From the NCBI RefSeq assembly GCF_002127325.2, contig NC_035433.2, forward strand, positions 10,454,305 through 10,518,304: a DNA stretch of 64,000 bases. Reading direction: 5' to 3'. Positions within the stretch are counted from its first letter, which is position 1. The number at the start of each line of letters is the position of its first letter. Both the position numbers and the translations under genes were made by a program. A model generated the notes under the pieces. That model did no database searches. It saw only the letters and a program-made list of their open reading frames with translations, and was not told the origin of the DNA. This stretch comes from Helianthus annuus (Eukaryota; Streptophyta; Magnoliopsida; Asterales; Asteraceae). Below are positions 11,138 to 21,598 of this stretch, piece after piece.

Positions 11138-11437
11138 ATGTATACCAGCTCCAGCAGAGCTATTATTGGTGATGAATGTCTGGTAGACAGCGGTAGTACT
11201 AACACTATTCTTAAAGATATGAAATTTTTCTCTGAGTTGTCTTCGGCAAAGACACCGATTAGTACTATATCTGGTGTCAGTAACCTTATCGAAGGCTCCG
11301 GCATAGCACACATAATATTATCTTCGGGTACTCAACTAACTATTGATAATGCATTATATTCAAGTAAATTCAGAAGAAATTTACTTAGCTTTAAAGATAT
11401 TCGAAAAAAACGGTTACCACCTAAAAACAATATCTGA
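11138..11437 (+). pseudogene. copia aspartic protease fragment
   Basis: Contains the retroviral-type aspartic protease motif LVDSGSTNTIL (D-S-G active site near residues 17-19), followed by FFSELSS, a VSNLIEGSG segment and 'NALYSSKFRRNLLSFKDIR' at the C-terminal end. The frame is lost at the poly(A) run near 11402-11409. Beyond it the continuation homologous to relatives (starting NGYHLKT) lies in another frame, the one used by the 11343-14651 polyprotein. A 1-nt homopolymer length change explains the break. Confidence 0.8.
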
Positions 11438-14400
11438 ACATAATATTGAATATCTTCAAATTACTTCAAACAAAAATGGCAAAGAAACAATTGTTGAACA
11501 ACTAGAAGCCTTATCCTCTGGATTATATTGTACTAATATCAATCCTGTCGAATCATACATGGTGAGTAACCAAAAGCTATTAGATAAAGACACATTCAAT
11601 ATATGGCATGACCGTCTAGGTCACCCTGGTAGCATAATGATGAGACGAATAATCAAAAGTGCAATCGGGCACCCCCTCAAAAACTTAAAAGTTTTGCTAC
11701 CACAAGACTTATCATGTGCAGCATGCTCTCTGGGCAAACTTATAACTCGGCCTTCACAAACTAAATTGATACATGAAACCCCATCATTTTTAGAAAGAAT
11801 CCAAGGGGATATTTGTGGGCCTATTCATCCTCCGTGTGGACCATTCCGCTATTTCTTGGTCTTAATTGACGCATCCTCAAGGTGGTCACATGTGAGCCTT
11901 TTAGCTACTCGAAATGTAGCATTTGCCCGACTTTTAGCTCAAATCATACAATTGAGAGCCAATTTCCCCGACAATCAAATTAAAAACATTCGGATGGATA
12001 ATGCGGGAGAGTTCACATCTCAAGCGTTTAATGACTATTGTATGTCAATCGGGATTAATGTTGAACATTCAGTACCTCATGTTCACACACAAAACGGTTT
12101 AGCTGAATCTTTGATTAAAAGATTGCAAATAATTGCTAGACCACTTTTAATGAGATGTAAACTACCATCTTCTGCATGGGGACATGCTATTTTGCATGCT
12201 GCTGCACTGATTAGATTGAGACCAACTGCTGCTCACGAATACTCCCCATGGCAACTGGTCTCCGGACGAGAACCAAGTTTGTCCCACCTTAGAATTTTTG
12301 GTTGTGCGGTATATGTACCAATACCGCCACCACAACGTACTACAATGGGACCCCAAAGAAGACTGGGCATCTATATTGGTTTTAACTCCCCGTCCATAAT
12401 TAAATATTTAGAACCAACGACGGGAGATATGTTTACAGCACGGTATGCTGACTGTCATTTTGATGAAACAATATTCCCAGTCTTAGGGGGAGATAAGGAA
12501 AAAGAAAGACTGGTAACACAAGAAATAACGTGGAATGCATCATCGCTATCAAATCTCGACCCCCGAAGTGGTCAATGTGAATATGAAGTCCAAAAGATTA
12601 TACATTTGCAAAGAATAGCGAATGAATTACCAGATGCATTCACAGACACGAATAGAGTGACAAAGTCACATGTACCAGCATCAAATGCACCTGCTCGAAT
12701 TGAAGTAATCCCAGAAGCGATTACTATACAACGAAAGCGTGGGAGGCCAATCGGTTCCAAAGACAAAAACCCACGGAAACGAAAAGAGCAAAGTAACGCA
12801 GTTGGTGAAAACTCACAAAAGGTTATAAATGAAACCCCGGTAGAGGTAAATGTCCCAGAAGAGACAACTATAATTCCAGAGGAAAATGAAGTTTCAGAGG
12901 AAACACCGGTACCGAACGAAAATGAGATCTCTATTAATTATGTACAAGATAGTACAATGTGGAACCGGAATAAAACACGTGTTGATGATATATTCGCATA
13001 TGCTATAGCAACGGATGTAATCAATGAAAATGATTATGTACCTAAAACTTTAGAAGAGTGCATGCACAGAAATGACTGGACAAGATGGCAAGAAGCCATA
13101 AACGCTGAATTGAATTCGCTCGAGAAGCGACATGTTTTCGGACCTGTAGTCCGAACACCCATAGACGTCAAACCAGTAGGTTATAAATGGGTGTTTGCAA
13201 TAAAGAGAAATGAAAGGAATGAGATTGTACGATATAAGGCTCGACTTGTAGCGCAAGGGTTTTCCCAAATCCCAGGAGTTGATTATGAGGAAACGTATTC
13301 CCCTGTAGTGGATGCGATAACCCTTAGGTTCCTAATCGGCCTCACAATCTCTAAAGGACTTCATATGAGACTAATGGATGTCGTCACCGCATACTTATAC
13401 GGGACACTTGAAAATGACATCTACATGAAAATCCCTAAAGGATTAAAATTGCCTGAAGCATTAAAATCAACACCTCGAGATATGTGTTCTATAAAGCTCC
13501 AGAGATCTTTATATGGTCTCAAACAATCTGGTCGTATGTGGTACAATCGACTTAGTGAATATCTCGAAAAAGAAGGATACAAGTCTGATGTAATCAGTCC
13601 ATGTGTCTTTATTAAAAGATCACTCTCAAATTTCACTATAATAGCAGTCTATGTTGATGATATCAACATCATCGGATCTCCTGAAGAGATAGAGAAAGCT
13701 GCTCAGTTGTTAAAGAAGGAATTTGAAATGAAAGATCTTGGTATGACAAAATTATGCATCGGACTACAATTTGAGTATCTGTGCAATGGTACATTTGTCC
13801 ATCAATCAAACTACATCCAGAAGATGTTAGTACGTTTCAACATGGATAAAGCACATCCGTTTAGCGTACCTATGGTTGTCCGACCGCTAGATCCACACAA
13901 GGATCCTTATCGCCCTCAAGAAAAAGGCGAAGAAGTACTTGGTCCGGAAGTACCGTACTTAAGCGCGATCGGTGCCCTTATGTACCTCGCAAATAACACA
14001 AGACCTGACATTGCATTTGCAGTTCATGTACTAGCGAGATACAGTTCGAATCCAACACGTAGACACTGGAATGGTGTAAAACATATATTCCGGTATATTT
14101 GCGGGACACAAGACTTGGGTCTTTTCTATCAAAAGGATCAAAAGTCCCAACTTATTGGGTATGCTGATGCCGGATATCTATCAGATCCTCACAAAGCAAA
14201 ATCTCAGACAGGTTATGTATTCACATACGGTGGCACAACAATTTCTTGGAAATCGACTAAGCAAACACTTACAGCAACATCATCAAATCATGCCGAATTA
14301 ATAGCACTATATGATGCTGGTCGAGAATGTGTGTGGTTGAGATCCATGATTAATCACATACAAGAAGCATGCGGATTAGAACAAATCAAGAAAGACCCGA

Positions 14401-14651
14401 CGATTATTTATGAAGACAACGCTGCTTGCATAGCTCAAATAAGAGAAGGCTACATTAAAGGCGATAGAACAAAGCACATCTCACCAAAGTTCTTCTCAAC
14501 ATATGACCTACAAAAGGAAGGAGAAATCGATGTTCGTCAGATCAAGTCAAGTGAAAACCTAGCCGATCTCTTCACAAAATCACTACCTAGAAGCAGTTTT
14601 GAGTATTTATCACATAAGATCGGGCTCCGAAGATTGAAAGATGTTAGTTAA
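11343..14651 (+). CDS. copia pol: integrase, reverse transcriptase, RNase H
   Basis: Long intact frame of about 1100 residues. Homology begins only after the frameshift near 11405; the upstream residues are read-through and the nominal start is a non-ATG codon. In order: GAG-pre-integrase HHCC region (IWHDRLGHPG near residue 90, CAACSLGK further on); integrase catalytic D, D and E (IQGDICGP, RMDNAGEF, NGLAESL); copia reverse transcriptase (ARLVAQGFSQIPGVDYEE, then the YVDD box in YVDDINIIG); and RNase H (LIGYADAGYLSDPHK, 'ELIALYDAGRECVW', 'YEDNAACIAQ'). All catalytic motifs I could check are present. Without in-frame gag and protease it is probably not a working polyprotein. It is followed by a 'gagggggag' tract at 14654. 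Confidence 0.88.
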   Translation: MIMHYIQVNSEEIYLALKIFEKNGYHLKTISEHNIEYLQITSNKNGKETIVEQLEALSSGLYCTNINPVESYMVSNQKLLDKDTFNIWHDRLGHPGSIMMRRIIKSAIGHPLKNLKVLLPQDLSCAACSLGKLITRPSQTKLIHETPSFLERIQGDICGPIHPPCGPFRYFLVLIDASSRWSHVSLLATRNVAFARLLAQIIQLRANFPDNQIKNIRMDNAGEFTSQAFNDYCMSIGINVEHSVPHVHTQNGLAESLIKRLQIIARPLLMRCKLPSSAWGHAILHAAALIRLRPTAAHEYSPWQLVSGREPSLSHLRIFGCAVYVPIPPPQRTTMGPQRRLGIYIGFNSPSIIKYLEPTTGDMFTARYADCHFDETIFPVLGGDKEKERLVTQEITWNASSLSNLDPRSGQCEYEVQKIIHLQRIANELPDAFTDTNRVTKSHVPASNAPARIEVIPEAITIQRKRGRPIGSKDKNPRKRKEQSNAVGENSQKVINETPVEVNVPEETTIIPEENEVSEETPVPNENEISINYVQDSTMWNRNKTRVDDIFAYAIATDVINENDYVPKTLEECMHRNDWTRWQEAINAELNSLEKRHVFGPVVRTPIDVKPVGYKWVFAIKRNERNEIVRYKARLVAQGFSQIPGVDYEETYSPVVDAITLRFLIGLTISKGLHMRLMDVVTAYLYGTLENDIYMKIPKGLKLPEALKSTPRDMCSIKLQRSLYGLKQSGRMWYNRLSEYLEKEGYKSDVISPCVFIKRSLSNFTIIAVYVDDINIIGSPEEIEKAAQLLKKEFEMKDLGMTKLCIGLQFEYLCNGTFVHQSNYIQKMLVRFNMDKAHPFSVPMVVRPLDPHKDPYRPQEKGEEVLGPEVPYLSAIGALMYLANNTRPDIAFAVHVLARYSSNPTRRHWNGVKHIFRYICGTQDLGLFYQKDQKSQLIGYADAGYLSDPHKAKSQTGYVFTYGGTTISWKSTKQTLTATSSNHAELIALYDAGRECVWLRSMINHIQEACGLEQIKKDPTIIYEDNAACIAQIREGYIKGDRTKHISPKFFSTYDLQKEGEIDVRQIKSSENLADLFTKSLPRSSFEYLSHKIGLRRLKDVS

Positions 14652-14845
14652 ATTGAGGGGGAGCATTATACACGTTGTACTCTTTTCCTTGACTAAGTTT
14701 TGTCCCATTGGGTTTTCTTAGTAAGGTTTTTAACGAGGCAGCATAACTGATCCAGCAGTATCAGTTTATCATATAGATCCTGAAGTATCATTTAACATCA
14801 TCCTGAAGAATGTTGTTAATAGTGTATAATGAATATTATGTATAT

Positions 14846-14856
14846 CTGAGGGGGAG
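14846..14856 (+). other. Polypurine tract of the copia element
   Basis: The run ending 'gagggggag' immediately precedes the 3' LTR, as required for plus-strand priming. A similar 'gagggggag' lies just after the pol stop codon (about 14654), as in many copia elements with a second, internal purine run. Confidence 0.8.
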
Positions 14857-15026
14857 TGTTATAAAAGCAGATATACAAACTCCACCAAATAACTGCTTTG
14901 GGCAGTTACACAATAACTGTCTTAGAAGTTATTATCTACATTTATTGTTTACACTTGTATATGTATGGATGAACATATGTGAAGAAGATGGCAAATTCAA
15001 TACTGAATTCCATTTTGTTTATATCA
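14857..15026 (+). repeat. 3' LTR of the copia element
   Basis: Identical by eye over 170 bp to the 5' LTR at 8755-8924. Followed by the second copy of the AGTAC target duplication. Confidence 0.92.
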
Positions 15027-15092
15027 AGTACAACTTTTTCAATAGAGGCATAATATAATAAATTATAATGACTGATGAGGTTTTACTATATA

Positions 15093-16382
15093 GGGTAAAT
15101 TACACTTTTCGTCCTTTATGTTTGTATCAGATTGCAATGGATAGCCTTTAACTTCAATAATTACAGTCACAATCCTTTATTTGTAAAACTTATTACGCTT
15201 TACGTCCTTTGGCCCTAACCTAATTAAAATTTTCAATTAAAGTATGGAATATGTCTTACATAAAAGGGTAAATCGGTAATTTCAGTCTTTTTTTTTCAAA
15301 AAAGATAATTTTCAGCAGTTGACTAATTATTATCGTTGACTTTAGACTGCTGTTTCACTAACTGCATTTAACCTTTGAACTCGATAGACTTTTTCCTGCA
15401 ATAGACTTTTTCCTGCAATTTTCAAGATCATTATTTTTTTACAAATTAAGCATACATAAATCAACATTCTAGCCATAAGCAACCCCCAAACTCTATCTCT
15501 AGTTAATTAATATTTTCCTAAATATTCTCGTGATGCTGAACATCAATTTCCAATATTGCAACTGATAGGTAAAATCTTTTTCCTGCTAAAACAATATCAG
15601 CATCAATTTTGTAGTAGAACTTCCAATTTTGTAGCCTTTATACTCATTTCCTCGATATCAAACAAATCGGTAACGAAATCCATTTGAAAATATTCATATT
15701 CATCATCACGATCGTACAAACAATCAGGATAAACATTTGAATCTGCACAATCTAATTCCGATTCCGATAAACAACGATAACATAGAATTCAAATTTACCT
15801 GCTTATTCCGATTATATGAAGAAGATGGAGCGAAAATTGATGAAGGTGTACGGTACGTCTGCATCGGCGACGTTGATGAGGTCATCCTCTTCGGTGAAAC
15901 TGGAGCAATCGTCTAGGGTTTGTGGTGGTGAAATTTGGTGATCTTTTTGAAGTGTATGGTGTTGAGTTGTGTTGGATTATTGAGGTGGAGACTGTGGATT
16001 TGGAATATCCGCCATTAATGGAGCTTGATTGGTGAAAGTTGTGGCGGAATTCGGTAAAAGTGAACCCTAATTTGAATTGGGGATGATGAAGATTGAAGAG
16101 AAGGTCATGAGCAGTTTTGACATAATGTTCAAATATGATAGATTAGGGCTTCTAATGGTTACGGTTTTGTGAGTGAGAAGAGAAAGAATGGTAAAATTAC
16201 TATTCTATCCTCATGTGTTAAGCACATGTCATATTTAACTAAAAATTTTAATCAGGTTAGGGCCAAAGGACGTAGAGCGTAATAAGTTTTACAAATAAAG
16301 GATTGTGACTGTAATTATTGAAGTTAAAGGTTATATATTGCAATCTGGTACAAACATAAAGGACGAAAAGTGTAATTTATCC
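15093..16382. mobile_element. Non-autonomous Mutator-like element, 1290 bp, 9-bp target duplication
   Basis: Inverted termini of about 145 bp: the left starts GGGTAAATTACACTTTTCGT and the right ends 'gacgaaaagtgtaatttatcc'. Both include 'ctttggccctaacctaatt' or its inverse. Flanked by TACTATATA at 15084-15092 and 16383-16391, a perfect 9-bp repeat. The interior is not palindromic. Its right half (about 15815-16150) has higher GC and codon-like periodicity ('gaagaagatggagcg', 'tgtggtggtgaaatttggtg'), which may be captured host gene sequence (Pack-MULE). I could not assign it to a family and it contains stops. It sits 57 bp from the copia 3' LTR. Confidence 0.85.
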
Positions 16383-16391
16383 TACTATATA

Positions 16392-16793
16392 TGAATGGTG
16401 GAGTTCCAAACTTTCAAATATCCTTGTATTATATGTACCATTAACACGATTTAGGGCAATTCTGTCATATAAAATAACTATTGAAGTTGAACTTTTGGTT
16501 GGTCAAGCTGAGCCATTGAAGTTGAACTTTACTTGGGTAGGTTGGTTACAAAATCCGCTCCTTTATGTGTAACTTTTGTTTCTTTTTTTTGTGCTAGCGT
16601 CTTCTAGTTAGTTAATAAAATTTTGTTTTTTTTAAAGAGAAAAAACTTCTTAGTTAAAAAGAAACGTAATTCTGAACTAGTGGAAAAAATATGTAATATG
16701 TATACATTCATATTCTTTTGGTTTTCTTTCTTGGTAGCTGCGTACCATAAACATAAAATGAACATGCCTATATATCTATATCTATATATATTC
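16392..16793. other. Intergenic spacer, no supported gene
   Basis: AT-rich, with a T/A homopolymer region at 16585-16660 and a short (TATC)n-like run just before the tandem array. Open frames here are low-complexity only. Confidence 0.5.
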
Positions 16794-16928
16794 AAAAGTT
16801 TAGTTATATGTTCTATTTTAAAACCAAAATTTATGGTTGTTTTAAATGCACCAATACTATATTATAAAGCATTTCCTCAATGACTTCTTAAAAATTAAGA
16901 GGTACAAGAAGAAATGCTTAGTATACAA

Positions 16929-19677
16929 TGTCACACCCCCAAAATCCACCTGCGGAGTATCACCACTTGGGAGCGTGACTGACCAGGATCAAGCCACCAA
17001 TCACATCGAACATGTAATTAATATCAGTTATAATAAATGTAAACCAATCATTCAATACGATAGGTGTCAAAGCATAATCATAGTTTATAAGTATAGCGGA
17101 AGCATAAGTACGAAAACCCAAATGTGTAAGATAAGTTCAATAAGTTTTAAAAAACATAATCCATGCTCCACAACGACCTGCTCCTCCCTGTGCAAGCTCT
17201 ATAAGTATCTAACGACCTGCAAGGCATGTAACAGAGGATCAACAACTAGTTGAGCGAGTTCACAGTTAACAGTTCAGTAATAGGATAGCGTGAGTAGTAG
17301 TATGTTCGTTCGTTATGTCATGTATCGTATTAGTTTCCATCGCGGCCTCCCAGGCAGGTATGCGAAGATATTAGGGGATGTTCATCCCGTGTATTCTAGA
17401 CTAGGTTTACCTGTATCGCGGCCTCCCAGGCAGGTGTGCGAAGATTAGTAAATTCCAGTTCGCGGCCTTCCAAAGGCAGGTGTGCGAAGTCAGTCATAAT
17501 ATCGCGGCCAACCCATGGCAGGTGTGCGAAGATCAGTTCAATAAGTGTTACTAGTCTAGTAGTAATTCTAACAGTGGAGTATGTACAATAGTTCATCAAA
17601 TCACATCACTACGTTCCAGTATAGATAAGTACCAGTAAATAATCAAATCCCATTCCCACCCTGGGAACCCCATGCCTTGGCTGTGTGAACTCACCTTGGT
17701 TTGCTCGGTATGATTAATTACCCGTCCAGTTAGTCAACCAACCCTACCGTGGTTACCAAAGACAGTCAGTTTTGTAAACACATTGATCACATTCTCATTG
17801 CACATACCATACAAGTAGCGTACCAACAATACACACAACTTAATACTAGTCATAACAGTTAATCATGCTCATAAAAGTTTATGGTCATCATATTGCAGGT
17901 ATTCAGGTCATGTGCAAATTCATAATAAACGTTCATCTTTTCATAAAACATGTAACAGTTAATTCAATGCTCACAAGGGTGTGCGGCCCAATCAAAATTA
18001 TGCGATTCCGATCTCACAGGTAAGGGCTTGCGAGCCCGGCCGTTTGATGCGCGGCCCACTCAGAAGAAAGCCCACAACAAATGTGCGACATCCCCCGAGT
18101 GTGCGACCGGGTATCAAGTGTGTGATCAAGTCACAGATGTGCGGCGTTGAGCTAATGTGCGATCATGCATAAACAACATATAAACATGCAGTTTAATAGT
18201 ATACGACATTCTACTGTGCGATTACTTACCGTGCGACTCGTTCCATTGAGTATGCGGCTAGGTGCGTGTGCGAGTTGTGTTAGTTAATGTCGTAAATTAC
18301 GGGTGAATCGGTTACAAGTTGCTATCATTTACTCCCTAATTTCTCGCAAACACAATCATTGCAGTTTCACTATCAATTCGGATCAAACAACATAATTATC
18401 GCAAATGTTATTCATCATCAATGACCCTTATCCTCTAGATTTATATATTGACTAAAAATGACACGGTCACCTTCAACAACAGTTCACTAACATGGAGTTC
18501 TTAAGACATGAACTAGCCATTACTAACACCCACCAATATTCACTAGATTTATTCCATTACTCGAAGTTGTCCATGCTACAACCGTGCCCACTAACCCTTG
18601 CATCCGGAACCCACTAGTTATCACCAAACACCCATCCCATGTGCGATTCCATTATTAACAGTCCATATCGATTAGTGTGAAAGCATAAACAATCACTATA
18701 ATTATCATTCAATTTGAAATATCATCACTAAAATAATCCATTATGGCCGACAATTGTTGGTAAATTCCATATTGCTATTTGACAAAACATCAACCTATTG
18801 CCATTCTATTGGACCAAAAGTATGGTGCAATAACAAACAAGTCTCATGATGAAAGGATCCTATTGGACCAAAGATATGGTGCAATAACAACCAAGACACC
18901 ATAATTATCCATGCATTGACATAGATGAATTTATTGCTCTGATTGTACAATTATTACAATTCACATGTTGGCACTTTGCACGCATAACAAGATCAGATGA
19001 ATAGAAGAGTATTATGAAAACAAACTACAAACCGCAAACTCGATCCAATCATTTCAAAAACATACACATACACTTTCGTCTATCACGGTCATACATAAAC
19101 AAGATCACAATTACGAAATAACAAATTTGATAATTACTAACCAATGAGCTCGATCTAATTGGATGATGCCTCGAAGGGGGGGGGGGTGTCCACTGCCGTC
19201 GCACATCAAGTGAGGGGAAAAATAATTTTTAGGGTTTACAATATGGCAAGGAGTTGTGGAATATGCCTACATGTTCACGTATACATAGAAAAGAGGGTGT
19301 TGGGCCGAACCCTTGTATGGGCTGCCTCTTGTCTCGAGTTAAATCATAGTGTGCCGTGTGGGTAAAGACATAGTGTACGGCTCAAGCGATGTTGTGCGAC
19401 TGGCTAGTGTTGCGCGACCAAGAATTATTTAATATTCTTACTAATAATACAATCACACAAATACGTAACGTACAATTTTATAACTATTCATTAAAACCAA
19501 TATATCACATAGTCGCACAAAATTCGCATACGTTACCTTAAACACAAGGATAGGTTCTGAGATACGAGTTGTCACATTATCCCCAACTTGAAAGAAATTT
19601 CGTCCCGAAATTTAGCATGCGGTTACTGAGGAAGCTAGGTAAGTTGTATCGTTTACTGGTTTTCCTGGGGTGTCACA
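16929..19677 (-). repeat. 3' LTR of gypsy element 1 (about 2.75 kb)
   Basis: Bounded on the plus strand by TGTCACACCCCC (16929) and GGGGTGTCACA (19677), i.e. TG...CA on the element's strand. It is next to a polypurine tract (complement 'tcatcccccc', 19678-19687). A near copy of this end (TGTCACA at 19570-19576 followed by 'ttatccccaacttg') lies about 100 bp inside, so the boundary could alternatively be 19576. The LTR contains several irregular internal repeats (see separate entries) and a run of 10 G at 19176. Confidence 0.85.
17340..17535. repeat. Four spaced ~25-bp GCGGCC...GGCAGGTGTGCGAAG repeats in the LTR
   Basis: Four copies of 'cgcggcctcccaggcaggtgtgcgaag'-like sequence (about 17340, 17413, 17460 and 17503) are separated by unrelated spacers of about 20-45 bp. 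All have the same orientation. The middle few bases vary (tccca, ttccaaa, aacccat) while GCGGCC and GGCAGGTGTGCGAAG (one copy has TATGCG) are kept. The same four copies are in the 5' LTR (about 24314-24509). Regular, partly conserved words in an LTR are candidate protein-binding or packaging sites; this is inference. Confidence 0.7.
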
Positions 19678-20537
19678 TCATCCCCCCGTTGATTTGGAAT
19701 TTCGTCCCGAAATTCAGTAGTAGTAGCTTCAGCCTCAGTAGTGGTTGCATTGGTTTCGAATAATTGGGGGTACTTTTCTGTCATCTGGTCTTCGCGTTCC
19801 CAGGTGTACTCTGGGCCACGTCGGGAGTTCCAACGAACTCGAACAAGAGGGATTCTCTTGTGTTTTAGGACCTTAACATCCCGGTCCGTGATTTCAACTG
19901 GTTCCTCGACGAACTGCACCCGCTCGTCGATAGTGAGTTCCTTAGAAGGAAGTATGAAGGTCTCATCTGACAGGCACTTCTTCAGATTCGACACGTGAAA
20001 GACATTGGGAACTGCAACGAGTTCAGCTGGTAGGTTTAGTCTGTAGGCTACTGGGCCTATTCTTCCAGTGATTTCGAACGGTCCAACATACCGTGGATTG
20101 AGTTTGCCTCGATTACCAAATCGAACCACACCCTTCCAGGGTGAGACTTTAAGTAAAACCCGGTCCCCGACCTGAAATTCCAATGGCTTCCTACGCTTAT
20201 CCGCGTAGCTTTTCTGTCGATCACGAGCGGTCGCCGTGCGTTGTCGTATTTGTGCAATTCGTTCAGTAGCGTCAACTACCATTTCTGGGCCTGTAATCTA
20301 ACTATCCCCCACCTCTGCCCAACCAAGAGGTAACCGGCATTTACGTCCGTACAATGCCTCGAATGGAGTGGCTTGAATGCTGGTGTGGTAACTGTTATTG
20401 TATGAAAACTCCACTAAAGGGAGGTGCTTTTCCCAGCTGTTGCCGACATCGATAACACACGCCCGGAGCATGTCTAAGGATGATACGCTGTGCTCATGTC
20501 TAATCGTGAGCCGAAAGATTTGTGCATCGCTTGCCAT
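19653..20537 (-). pseudogene. gypsy 1 integrase C-terminus and chromodomain
   Basis: The segment from 20537 downward encodes the end of integrase ('[20 protein letters not shown]', '[17 protein letters not shown]'). An in-frame TAG follows at about 20298, and the frame then continues ('RQKSYADKRRKPLEFQVGDR', 'SPWKGVVRFGNRGKLNPRYV') to a chromodomain-like tail near 19760-19850 ('VRVRWNSRRGPEYTWERE'). The chromodomain places the element among chromoviruses and is thought to direct insertion to heterochromatin. The reading extends into the polypurine-tract region. The upstream junction with the catalytic core is frameshifted at about 20475-20500. Confidence 0.85.
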
Positions 20538-21559
20538 AGTTCTGACGTGAATCGTGCGTCCCGATCCGAAATGATGGAGGTGGGCACCCCGTGCCTCGAA
20601 ACAACTTCTTTAAGGTAGATGTCTGCGAGAGTGGAGAACTTATCCGTTTCCTTTTTAGCTAGGAAGTGCGCAGACTTGGTGAGTCGATCCACGATCACCC
20701 ATATCGTGTCATTCCCACGCTGAGATCTAGGTAGGCCTGAAACAAAATCCATGGAAATTTCTTCCCATTTCCATTGCGGTATCCTGGGTTGTTGAAGTAG
20801 GTCTGAGGGTTTCTGATATTCAACCTTGACTCTTGCACAGGTCAAGCACTTGCCAACATAGGTGGCGATGTGGGCCTTCATGCTAGGCCACCAATAAGTA
20901 GTTCTGATGTCGTGGTAAATTTTGTCCGACCCTGGATGTACCGAGTAGCGAGACTTGTGTGCTTCGTCCATCACAAGCTCTCGTAAACCGCCATAAAGTG
21001 GGACCCAAATACGCCCCGTTACATAGTAGGCGCCGTCTTCCTTTCGTTCCATTCGTTGCCTTGAACCGCGTAAGGCTTCAGCCATGACGTTTTCAGGTTT
21101 CAATGCTTCTATCTGAGCGGCTCGTATCTGTGCAGGAAGACTGGACTGAATAGTAAGCTGTAGCGCTCGCACGCGCTTAGGTAGGGTGTCCTTTCGACTG
21201 AGGGCGTCGGCCACAACATTGGCCTTGCCTGGGTGATACTTGATGGCGCATTCGTAGTTGTTCAGTAGTTCAACCCATCTCCGTTGACGCATGTTCGAAT
21301 CCTTTTGCTTAAGGATATGCTCGAGACTCCTGTGATCGGTGTAAATCGTGCACCTGGTACCGTACAGGTAGTGCCGCCATATCTTAAGCGCGAAAACAAC
21401 AGCTCCCAGCTCTAAATCGTGCGTCGTGTAGTTCCGTTCATGAATCTTGAGTTGACGAGAGGCGTAGACAATAACTTTATCCCGCTGCATCAATACGCAA
21501 CCAAGACCCTGTATCGATGCGTCACAATAAACCACGAAGTCATCTGTGCCCTCCGGCAA
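20474..21559 (-). pseudogene. gypsy 1 RNase H and integrase catalytic core
   Basis: RNase H: 'DDFVVYCDASIQGLGCVLMQ', '[19 protein letters not shown]' and 'IYTDHRSLEHIL'. Integrase: zinc-binding region 'HPGSDKIYHDIR...CLTCARVK', then catalytic Asp in 'ISMDFVSGLP' and second Asp in '[11 protein letters not shown]'. The frame ends at '[11 protein letters not shown]', just before the segment that carries the third catalytic residue (Glu in relatives' GQSERT). That segment is disrupted by a small deletion or frameshift, so integrase is inactive as encoded. Upstream, an in-frame TAG separates it from the RT part. Confidence 0.87.
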
Positions 21560-21598
21560 TAAGAGAATAGGTGCACTGCAAAGCCTATCCTTTAGGTA

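Larger units (their letters stand above)
8755..15026 (+). mobile_element. Ty1-copia LTR retrotransposon, structurally complete, coding region damaged
   Basis: Flanked by the 5-bp target duplication AGTAC (8750-8754 and 15027-15031). The LTRs run 8755-8924 and 14857-15026, each 170 bp, TG...CA, and identical by eye. The domain order gag, protease, integrase, reverse transcriptase, RNase H is the copia order. Element length is 6272 bp. Identical LTRs imply very recent insertion, yet the coding region has a lost gag ATG, a missing nucleocapsid region and a protease/integrase frameshift. It therefore probably moved with help from an intact relative, or decayed quickly after insertion. It lies 2.5 kb downstream of the WRKY stop codon in the same orientation. 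Confidence 0.93.

Noticed and set aside
16794..16928. Independent MITE left of the gypsy 1 LTR
   Set aside because: This 135-bp piece is the start of tandem unit A, identical to the start of units B-D.
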